A stretch of DNA of 64,000 nt from Anthropogastromicrobium aceti (GTDB lineage: Bacteria > Bacillota > Clostridia > Lachnospirales > Lachnospiraceae), in assembly GCF_025567095.1 (NCBI RefSeq), contig NZ_JAOQJH010000014.1, one strand, 5' to 3'. The translations under genes were made by a program, and so were the position numbers. Shown in pieces: positions 44,278 to 51,423 of this stretch. The notes below the pieces were generated by a model that had not been told where the DNA came from, did no database searches, and was given only the letters and a program-made list of their open reading frames with translations. The stretch's first letter is position 1, and each line of letters opens with the position of its first letter.

Positions 44278-44691
44278 TTAAACAAGATTATTTTGCTGGA
44301 GTTCAATTTTGCTGGCCTCTTTCTGCTCCTGAATTGCCTTTAAGGATAGAAGCAGTGCGCGGTCAGCAGCGAGAATTGCAAAATCAAGCGCGTATTCCGC
44401 AAGCAGCGCAGTGTTTTCAGCATTTTCATTCCACGTAGCTTCGGGGTCGCTCTCGGCGGCATTGTGCATTCGTTCCTGGACGTCATTGTACATGGAAATC
44501 AGTGCCTGAATTTTGGGTACTTTACATTCCTTCAGACGATAGCGTATTGCATCCTGCTCCAAATTATATTCTTCTGTCAGAGCATTTAATTCACACATCA
44601 GTGCGGTGATATCTTCGTGTTCACCATCGTCAATTCGTTCATGGAGATGACGGAGTTTTTCGTCAAGTTCAATCATTTTTGCAGCAAACAT
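44278..44691 (-). CDS. Small helical protein of unknown function
   Basis: 137 residues, almost wholly alpha-helical and charged: M-I-E-L-D-E-K-L-R-H-L-H-E-R and an E-Y-N-L-E-Q-D-A segment suggest coiled coils. The C-terminal half is Ala/Leu-rich (A-E-Y-A-L-D-F-A-I-L-A-A-D-R-A). No catalytic motif is seen. The ATG at 44691 follows AAAGGAGG at 9 nt; the frame continues to 44751 without a ribosome site. It is the first gene of the unit with ftsH and hdeD, so it may act as an adaptor or regulator of the protease. Confidence 0.72.
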   Translation of the reverse strand: MFAAKMIELDEKLRHLHERIDDGEHEDITALMCELNALTEEYNLEQDAIRYRLKECKVPKIQALISMYNDVQERMHNAAESDPEATWNENAENTALLAEYALDFAILAADRALLLSLKAIQEQKEASKIELQQNNLV

Positions 44692-44722
44692 AGCATCGTG
44701 CCTCCTTTTCTTTGCTAGCTTT

Positions 44723-44751
44723 ATTATAGAAAGAAAGGCACACCAAAACAA
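44723..44751 (-). promoter_or_regulatory. Promoter of the unknown-ftsH-hdeD operon
   Basis: On the minus strand, TTGTTT (44746-44751), 17-bp spacer, TATAAT (44723-44728). Confidence 0.65.
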
Positions 44752-44805
44752 TAGTCACAATTTGTATTGTGTATGGACAGAATTTAAAAAGTGTAAAAAG
44801 ATTTA

Positions 44806-45345
44806 TTAGTGTGTTTTGTGTGTAAAGAATTGAGCCAGATCATGCACGATTTCATCCATGTGAGCAGAATCATCTTTAGACCAGGTGCGGACAAGACCTA
44901 GAAAAGCCAGACTGTGATAGCGAAGGAGAAGCTTTCTTTGTGATGCTGTCAAGCTGTCTGAAACAAGAGAGGAAGAAGCAGATTCGTTAGTCAGCTGATC
45001 GAAAAAAGAATAAAATTGTTCAAGTAAAAGTGGCTCAAGCTCACTTTGATAGCTGGAAGGAATGGTGCGCTGAATCAGTGGGCGGGCATTAAGCGCAACG
45101 CTTAACAGGTAACGAATTTTATCTTCAAGCGTTGGCTGAGCAAGACAATTTTCCAAAAGCTCCTTAGAACCCTGCTCCATCATGTAGCAGATAAGATCTG
45201 GAATATCCTGAAAATGATAATAAAATGTTTGGCGTGTGATGCCGCACTCCTCAACGATATCCTTAACTGTAAGTTTTTTAGTACGCTTTTTTGTTAAAAG
45301 TTCGGAAGCAGAACGGCAAATCGCCGCTTTCATATCGATTGGCAT
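44806..45345 (-). CDS. TetR-family regulator (DhaS/TetR_C_8 type)
   Basis: 179 residues. Helix-turn-helix is about 23-55 (LTVKDIVEECGITRQTFYYHF); the rest is helical. AAGGAGG precedes its ATG; an alternative ATG lies 4 codons on. It is transcribed toward the ftsH unit and divergent from the tandem AraC genes at 45466, so it could regulate either. The ligand is unknown. Confidence 0.85.
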   Translation of the reverse strand: MPIDMKAAICRSASELLTKKRTKKLTVKDIVEECGITRQTFYYHFQDIPDLICYMMEQGSKELLENCLAQPTLEDKIRYLLSVALNARPLIQRTIPSSYQSELEPLLLEQFYSFFDQLTNESASSSLVSDSLTASQRKLLLRYHSLAFLGLVRTWSKDDSAHMDEIVHDLAQFFTHKTH

Positions 45346-45465
45346 AATACCCTCCTTGGTAAATTTTTGCTGAAAATTATATTATTTTCTTCCTGTTTCT
45401 GCTATTATAAGGGAGAAAAGAGGACGTTTGCAAGAAGAAAAATAATTTGGAGGTGTTCTGAGGGG

Positions 45466-46614
45466 ATGAATGAGTTAGGAATATGTGAGCAAGATATGTA
45501 CGAGCAGGGAATGAATGAGCAGGAGGTAAACGGGCAGGGAATCAGCGAGCTGGGACGGCTGGAAAATCTATCAGGAGATATGGAGAAAAATCCATATCGA
45601 CCCTATTATTTTGAAAATCCAGCAGCATATGATAGCCCGATTCGCAGTTGGGAGGAATTTCGAGGGCGTTTTCGCACTGAATTTGCCGCTCATATGCCGA
45701 AAGAAGCACCTACTTACATGAATCCATTTTTGGAGGAGAGTGCCTATTTCTTTCCGAATCCAAAGGATGAGGTCGCGTTAGTTGTCAATTGCGGATATTG
45801 TCCACCATTTTTGCACCGTCTAGCATTTGTTAAAATCGTGTATGTGCTCCGAGGAAGCTGCTTTTTCTTTATTGGCGGTGAAAGAATTTTAATGAAAAAA
45901 GGATCGTTTTGTCTTGTTGGACCAAATGTAGAGCAGGCTGTGTATAGCTGCAATGATGAGGATATTGTTGTGAATTTAATTATGCGCTTTTCTTCATTTG
46001 CAGAATCCTTTTTGGGATTGATGCGGGAACAAGGGATTATGTCGGAATTTCTCTGGCGAATGCTGTACAGCAGAACGGACAATGGCTGTCTGATGTACGA
46101 TGGAAAAGAGGAAAAAATCGTGACCGAAAATGTAAAGAATCTGTGTGAGGAGATTCTTTTTGAAACGCAAAATCCAAGTAGCTTGATTCGAAAAAGCATG
46201 CTGCTGATTTTTTATGGGAATGTTCTGCGTCTTCACGAAAAAGAATTGATTGTACTGGGAAGAGAGGGACGTGCAGGTGGTTATCAGTTGGCAGATATGC
46301 TATTTTATATGGAAAATCATCTTACATGTAGCTTGCCAGAGTTGGCAGGTACATTTAACTTAAGTGAAGGGTATTTGAGCCGATATTTTCGAAAAGAGAC
46401 TGGAAAAACGTTTGCACAGCTTTTGTGTGAATTTCGTATGAGACGTGCAGAGAAAATGCTTCTTCACACCGATTTTTCGATTGAGAAGATTGTGGAGACA
46501 GTAGGGTATACCGATAAGAGTCGTTTCTATCGAAATTTTAAGGCAATGTATTGTGTGTCACCTGTGAAATACCGCAAAGGAAGGGGAGAATTATGTCCGT
46601 ATCCAAGCAATTAG
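45466..46614 (+). CDS. AraC-family regulator of the rhamnoside operon (copy 1)
   Basis: 382 residues. The N-terminal 30 residues repeat short N/G-E-Q-like units and look disordered. A cupin-like sensing domain carries N-P-A-A-Y-D-S-P-I-R-S-W and C-P-P-F-L-H-R-L. The C-terminal AraC double helix-turn-helix spans about 285-375 (S-L-P-E-L-A-G-T-F-N-L-S-E-G-Y-L-S-R-Y-F). The ATG at 45466 fits a GGAGG/GAGGGG site; the frame from 45367 is not used. It overlaps the next gene, a paralog, by 22 bp. Both precede an oligosaccharide transporter and GH78 enzyme. Confidence 0.86.
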   Translation: MNELGICEQDMYEQGMNEQEVNGQGISELGRLENLSGDMEKNPYRPYYFENPAAYDSPIRSWEEFRGRFRTEFAAHMPKEAPTYMNPFLEESAYFFPNPKDEVALVVNCGYCPPFLHRLAFVKIVYVLRGSCFFFIGGERILMKKGSFCLVGPNVEQAVYSCNDEDIVVNLIMRFSSFAESFLGLMREQGIMSEFLWRMLYSRTDNGCLMYDGKEEKIVTENVKNLCEEILFETQNPSSLIRKSMLLIFYGNVLRLHEKELIVLGREGRAGGYQLADMLFYMENHLTCSLPELAGTFNLSEGYLSRYFRKETGKTFAQLLCEFRMRRAEKMLLHTDFSIEKIVETVGYTDKSRFYRNFKAMYCVSPVKYRKGRGELCPYPSN

Positions 46615-47630
46615 AAGAAATATTGAGACAAGAAGAACATGGTCAGAAAGAATACAGGAATTTATACCAGAAAAATCCAGCGGCGTATGATAGTCCAATT
46701 CGAAGCTGGAAGGAATTTCGTGAGCGTTTTTCAACTGAAATAGCAAAGGAAGCACCGACGCCAATAAAAGGTTTTTTGTCGGAAAAGGAAATTTTTCCCA
46801 ATGAGGATGTGCAGGTACACTGTTTTAAAAATGTAAGATTTTGTCCACCTTTTTTGCATAAACTGGAATTTATTAAGATTGTTTACATAATGGAAGGAAC
46901 CGCTGTTTTTTATCTTGGCGATAAGCAGTATGACATGTCGGAGGGAAATTTTTGCATTGTGGCACCGGGAGTTGAGCAGGCACTTTTTACAGCAGATTCA
47001 AACGGAATTGCCGTGAATATTTTGATGCGAGCATCGACTTTTACCAGAACCTTTTCCACACTTTTGTATGAGCAGGGAATTTTAGGCGATTTTTTCTGGA
47101 AAATGGCGTACACCAATTATTGCAATCGCGTATTATTTTTTTCAGCAACACCAGATGATCGGATGAAACAGACGGTGCTTCGATTGTATGAGCAGGCGCA
47201 GTTAGAGACAAAAAAGAGTAATCTAGTACAGGAAAGCTATGTCTGTATTCTGCTCGGTGAGGGAATACGCAGACATAGACAGAATATGAAGATTCTGGAG
47301 GGTTTTGATGGAAGCGTGTGGCAGATACCAGAAATTTTGCAGGATATGAAGCAGCATTTACAGGATATTACGTTAAAAGAGCTAGCGTTAAGGTGGAATC
47401 GAAGAGAGGATACGCTGCGACACGAATTGAAGATGGAAACTGGATATTCTTTTTCGCAGCTTCTTAGTGATATTCGCCTTCAGACGGCGGCAGATTTGCT
47501 GTGTAGGACAAATAAAAGTGTGGAAGAGATTATGGAGGAAGTCGGCTGTGGCGATTCTGCTGCATTTTACCGGAATTTTAAGAGACGATATGGTGTGACA
47601 CCGCAGACATACCGAATCCAGCGAGGATAA
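46593..47630 (+). CDS. AraC-family regulator of the rhamnoside operon (copy 2)
   Basis: 345 residues, a diverged tandem paralog of the preceding gene. It shares N-P-A-A-Y-D-S-P-I-R-S-W-K-E-F-R, C-P-P-F-L-H-K-L-E-F and K-I-V-Y, and the same two-domain layout. Its helix-turn-helix is less canonical (K-E-L-A-L-R-W-N-R-R-E-D-T-L-R-H-E-L). Start 46593 follows AAGGGGAG inside the first copy, so the two are translationally coupled. They may heterodimerise or respond to different sugars. Confidence 0.85.
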   Translation: MSVSKQLEEILRQEEHGQKEYRNLYQKNPAAYDSPIRSWKEFRERFSTEIAKEAPTPIKGFLSEKEIFPNEDVQVHCFKNVRFCPPFLHKLEFIKIVYIMEGTAVFYLGDKQYDMSEGNFCIVAPGVEQALFTADSNGIAVNILMRASTFTRTFSTLLYEQGILGDFFWKMAYTNYCNRVLFFSATPDDRMKQTVLRLYEQAQLETKKSNLVQESYVCILLGEGIRRHRQNMKILEGFDGSVWQIPEILQDMKQHLQDITLKELALRWNRREDTLRHELKMETGYSFSQLLSDIRLQTAADLLCRTNKSVEEIMEEVGCGDSAAFYRNFKRRYGVTPQTYRIQRG

Positions 47631-47697
47631 GGAAACGGTTATAGAAAAATTAGAAAAAATTCAGAAAAAAGGTCATAAAAAGCAAATTTTAAGCATG

Positions 47698-47726
47698 TTG
47701 AAAAATACTAGTAAAAAAGATATGAT
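47698..47726 (+). promoter_or_regulatory. Promoter of the rhamnoside transport operon
   Basis: TTGAAA (47698-47703), 17-bp spacer, TATGAT (47721-47726); 82 bp before the start codon. The region upstream is AT-rich and is where the AraC regulators would bind. Confidence 0.6.
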
Positions 47727-47808
47727 GAGTACAACAAAAAGCAACAAAACTAAGAACGAAAATCAGCGGTTTGTTGTATAAAAGCACATTTTTATTAGGA
47801 GGAAAAAC

Positions 47809-49422
47809 ATGAAAAAAAGAACGTTAGCAGCACTTCTCGGCACATTGACAGCACTTTCAAGTGTAGCACCAACGATGGCACAGGCAGCAGAAAACACAGA
47901 GGAATACACTGTGACATTCTGTAGAACACAGGACTCCACAATGGAGAGTGATATTTTTTCTATTTTAAAGGATGAGTCCTATGAGGATAACCGTTGGACT
48001 AGACTGATTGCTGATCGTCTTGGAATCAATGTGAAGTATCTGTGGATTGCACCGAATGAAGAGCAGCAGACACAGAAGTTTAATGCAGCCGTTGCAGCAG
48101 GAACGATACCAGATATCGTTTGTGTCGATAAATTGACACTGAAAAATCTGGTAGAAGCAGATCTGGTTGTCGATATGGGATCATATTTTGAGGAGTATGC
48201 GAGTGATCTGCTCAAGTCCATGATCGAATCTGCAGGAGAGCAGTGTGTGCAGGCATGTACTTTTGATGGAGTACAGTACGGAATCCCATATGTTGATTGT
48301 GATATTGAGACCGCACAGATGCTTTGGCTTCGTCAGGACTGGATGGATGAGTTGGGGCTGGAAGCACCAAAGACAATTGATGATTTAAAGGGAATCATGG
48401 ATGCCTTTATGGAAAAGGTAGGAGATGGTGCAGTTGGCATGGCTCTTTGCAACGATTTGTATGGAAACTTGATGGATATTAAGGGCTTTGCAAATGCATA
48501 TGGTGCATACCCGCGTTACTGGGTACAGCAGGATGACGGAACACTCGTATACGGCAGCACGACACCAGAGATGAAGCAGACACTGGAAGCATTGGCTGAT
48601 CTGTATCAGAATGGTTATCTGGATGAAGAGTTCCATGTAAATGATGGAACAAAGGCAGCAGAGGATCTGGTAAACGATAAGTGTGGTGTATTGTATGGAT
48701 GGCATGCAACTGCTTTGTGGCCACTGCAGGATAATTTGAACCAGAATCCAGATGCAGACTGGAGACCATATCAGATCGTAACCAGCGAGGAAAGTGCAGA
48801 GGTGACACCGGGTATCAACATGATGACAAGCAGCTGGTATGCAGTAAGCTCTGAGTGTGAGCATCCAGAGGCATTAGTTGAATTGCTAAATCTCTATTGT
48901 GAGAAGGTATTCGATCCAGAATTAAATGAGTATAGCTACTATGCAAACCCAGGTGATGGATTAGAGGGTGTATGGAGACTTTCACCGGTATCATTAAACA
49001 GCCCGGATAAGAATCAGCAGACCGCTAAGGCAATCGCAGAGCCGTTAAAGACTGGCGATCCGGGAGATCTTTACGGAGAGCAGCTTAGCATGTATGAGTA
49101 TAGCAAGGCAGCGCAGGATGGTGATACAACACTTTGGGGATGGAATCGTGTATTCGGTGAAGGTGGTTCTCAGATGCTTCTGATCGATTATGAGAACGAT
49201 GAAAACGTGAAATTAGTAAGAGATCAGTTCTACGGAGTTGCAACCGAGACCATGAGTATGAGAAAAACAACGTTGGACACCGTGCTCGACGAAGCGTTCA
49301 TTAAGATCATCACTGGACAGACAACAGCCGATGAGTTTGATACCGTTGTGGAATCCTGGTATTCTGCAGGTGGTCAGGATATGACAGACGAAGTGAACGA
49401 GTGGTATCAGGCACAGCAGTAA
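47809..49422 (+). CDS. Extracellular oligosaccharide-binding protein of an ABC importer
   Basis: 537 residues. A type I signal peptide spans about 1-27 (basic start, A-L-S-S-V-A-P-T-M-A-Q-A-A). There is no lipobox Cys, unusual for a Gram-positive binding protein, which normally is lipid-anchored. The fold is that of LplA-like solute-binding family 1: C-V-D-K-L-T-L-K-N-L-V, W-L-R-Q-D-W-M-D-E-L-G-L, and Y-G-W-H-A-T-A-L-W-P-L. It probably binds rhamnose-containing oligosaccharides, judged from the GH78 gene downstream. AGGAGG precedes the ATG. A terminator hairpin follows, which would make this gene the most abundant message of the operon. Confidence 0.88.
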   Translation: MKKRTLAALLGTLTALSSVAPTMAQAAENTEEYTVTFCRTQDSTMESDIFSILKDESYEDNRWTRLIADRLGINVKYLWIAPNEEQQTQKFNAAVAAGTIPDIVCVDKLTLKNLVEADLVVDMGSYFEEYASDLLKSMIESAGEQCVQACTFDGVQYGIPYVDCDIETAQMLWLRQDWMDELGLEAPKTIDDLKGIMDAFMEKVGDGAVGMALCNDLYGNLMDIKGFANAYGAYPRYWVQQDDGTLVYGSTTPEMKQTLEALADLYQNGYLDEEFHVNDGTKAAEDLVNDKCGVLYGWHATALWPLQDNLNQNPDADWRPYQIVTSEESAEVTPGINMMTSSWYAVSSECEHPEALVELLNLYCEKVFDPELNEYSYYANPGDGLEGVWRLSPVSLNSPDKNQQTAKAIAEPLKTGDPGDLYGEQLSMYEYSKAAQDGDTTLWGWNRVFGEGGSQMLLIDYENDENVKLVRDQFYGVATETMSMRKTTLDTVLDEAFIKIITGQTTADEFDTVVESWYSAGGQDMTDEVNEWYQAQQ

Positions 49423-49436
49423 CTGATTAGAGATAA

Positions 49437-49484
49437 AAAAAGCTGTCATGCAGCGTCTGGTGCGGAACTGCACGGCAGCTTTTT
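49437..49484 (+). terminator. Internal terminator between binding protein and permeases
   Basis: AAAAAGCTG (49437-49445) pairs with CAGCTTTTT (49476-49484), with an inner GCAG/CTGC pair. Partial read-through would set more binding protein than permease. Confidence 0.7.
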
Positions 49485-49538
49485 CATTGTTTTATTAAAG
49501 TACAGTTGGAATACAGCGATGGAAATGAGGGATTTGAA

Positions 49539-50480
49539 ATGCCAAATATAAATACAGTAAAAAAGGTAAAAACGAAATATACGAAAGCAAAGTTTAAAAA
49601 AGAGTTGCCATTGCATCTGATGATTCTTCCGGGACTGATTCTTGTTCTTATTTTTTCCTATGTTCCGATGGGCGGATTGATTATTGCATTTCAGAAGTTT
49701 ATCCCGAGTAAGGGAATGTTTGGAAACCAGAAGTGGATCGGATTTGACAATTTTTCTTATGTATTTTCCCTTCCGGGTTTTACGCGGGCGATGATGAATA
49801 CGATTATTATAGCAGCATGGAAGATTGTGCTGGGATTAGTTGTTCCAATCGTGTTTGCGCTTCTTTTAAATGAAGTAAAGGGACGCCGTTTTAAGAAAGT
49901 CGTGCAGACAATTGTATATCTTCCTTACTTCATGTCTTGGGTTATTCTCGGTGGAATTTTCCGTGATATGCTTTCTCCGGGAGAAGGAATCATTAATCAG
50001 ATCATAACCGCATTTGGCGGAAAATCCATTTTCTTTTTAGGCGACAATCAATATTTTAGAGGTACGATGATTGTGACCGATATCTGGAAAAATTTTGGAT
50101 ACGGAGCAATTGTGTATCTGGCTGCTATTTTGGGCATTGACACGCAACTGTATGAGGCTGCACAGATTGACGGCGCAAATCGCTGGCAGCAGACATGGCA
50201 TGTTACACTTCCAGGTATGAAGATGATCATCGTGCTGATGATGGTACTTAGTCTTGGAAATGTATTAAATGCAGGTTTTGATCAGATTTTCAATATGTAC
50301 AGCACTTCTGTATACCAGACAGGAGATATCATTGATACGTTTGTATACCGTCTTGGTCTTTTGGATGCGCAATATGGACCAGCAACAGCTGTGGGTTTGT
50401 TTAAATCCGTTATCTCCACACTTTTTATTTCAATATCGTATTTCCTGGCGTATAAGCTGGCCGATTATCGTATCTTTTAG
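49539..50480 (+). CDS. ABC transporter permease, LplB-like
   Basis: 313 residues, six membrane helices, with the EAA loop YEAAQIDGANRWQQTWHVTLP that docks the ATPase. The basic N-terminus is K-K-V-K-T-K-Y-T-K-A-K-F. The ATG at 49539 fits an ATGAGGGA site; 11 upstream codons are not counted. No ATPase gene lies nearby, so a shared MsmX-type ATPase encoded elsewhere is expected. Confidence 0.9.
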   Translation: MPNINTVKKVKTKYTKAKFKKELPLHLMILPGLILVLIFSYVPMGGLIIAFQKFIPSKGMFGNQKWIGFDNFSYVFSLPGFTRAMMNTIIIAAWKIVLGLVVPIVFALLLNEVKGRRFKKVVQTIVYLPYFMSWVILGGIFRDMLSPGEGIINQIITAFGGKSIFFLGDNQYFRGTMIVTDIWKNFGYGAIVYLAAILGIDTQLYEAAQIDGANRWQQTWHVTLPGMKMIIVLMMVLSLGNVLNAGFDQIFNMYSTSVYQTGDIIDTFVYRLGLLDAQYGPATAVGLFKSVISTLFISISYFLAYKLADYRIF

Positions 50481-50491
50481 GAGGAACTGTT

Positions 50492-51370
50492 ATGAAGAAA
50501 TCAAAAGGGCGTATTGTTTTTGAGGTAATTAATGTAATTGTGCTGTCATTGCTGTCATTTGCCTGCCTGTTTCCGTTGTTAAATATTCTGGCAATGTCAT
50601 TTTCGAGCAGTACAGCAGTTGCAGCTGGAAAAGTTTCTATTTTTCCTGTTGAATTTAATCTGTATGCGTATGATTATGTAGTAGGGAAGGCTGATTTCTG
50701 GAAATCACTGCTTCGCTCGGTGGAGCGTGTCGCAATCGGACTTCCATTAAATATGATTTTAACAATTATGCTTGCGTACCCACTGTCAAAGGAATCGACT
50801 TCATTTCGCATGAGAACTGTGTATGTATGGATTTTCTTCTTTACAATGCTGTTTTCAGGTGGCCTGATTCCGGGCTATTTGCTAATTCAGAATCTGAAAA
50901 TGATGGATACGATCTGGGCGTTGGTGCTTCCAGCAGCAGTTCCTGTTTACAACGTAATTTTGATGTTAAATTTCTTTAGAGGAATTCCACACGAATTAGA
51001 GGAGGCAGCCGAGATCGACGGAGCAGGACAGTGGCGTATCTGTTTCCAGATCTTTGTACCATGTGCAAAGCCGTCAATCGCGACTCTGATGCTGTTTTCC
51101 TTTATTAGTCACTGGAACAGCTGGTTTGATGGATTAATTTACTCTAATTTCCCATCAAGCTATCCATTAGCATCGTTTTTGCAGACCGTTGTTGTACAGC
51201 GTGATATGACATTGCTTAGTTTAGAGGACTGGCAGTCCATGTCGATGATTTCAGATCGTACCGTGAGGTGTGCACAGATCTTTGTTGGAATTATACCGAT
51301 CATTTTGATTTATCCATTTGCACAGAAATATTTTGTAAAGGGTATGACTGTAGGTTCTGTAAAGGGATAA
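50492..51370 (+). CDS. ABC transporter permease, YtcP-like
   Basis: 292 residues, six membrane helices, EAA loop L-E-E-A-A-E-I-D-G-A-G-Q-W. It forms the second half of the channel with the preceding permease. TTAGGAGG lies just upstream of the ATG, 11 bp after the first permease. Confidence 0.9.
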   Translation: MKKSKGRIVFEVINVIVLSLLSFACLFPLLNILAMSFSSSTAVAAGKVSIFPVEFNLYAYDYVVGKADFWKSLLRSVERVAIGLPLNMILTIMLAYPLSKESTSFRMRTVYVWIFFFTMLFSGGLIPGYLLIQNLKMMDTIWALVLPAAVPVYNVILMLNFFRGIPHELEEAAEIDGAGQWRICFQIFVPCAKPSIATLMLFSFISHWNSWFDGLIYSNFPSSYPLASFLQTVVVQRDMTLLSLEDWQSMSMISDRTVRCAQIFVGIIPIILIYPFAQKYFVKGMTVGSVKG

Positions 51371-51423
51371 AAAGATGAAATGACAAAATGACAAAGATGA
51401 ACGATGACGGAGGCTTAATTGGA

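Noticed and set aside
45346..45465. Extension of the first rhamnoside AraC gene to 45367
   Set aside because: The extra N-terminus is hydrophobic and unrelated, and would use a codon without a ribosome site.
51388..51423. Start of the rhamnosidase at 51388
   Set aside because: No ribosome binding site precedes it. GGAGG at 51409-51413 and family homology both support 51424.
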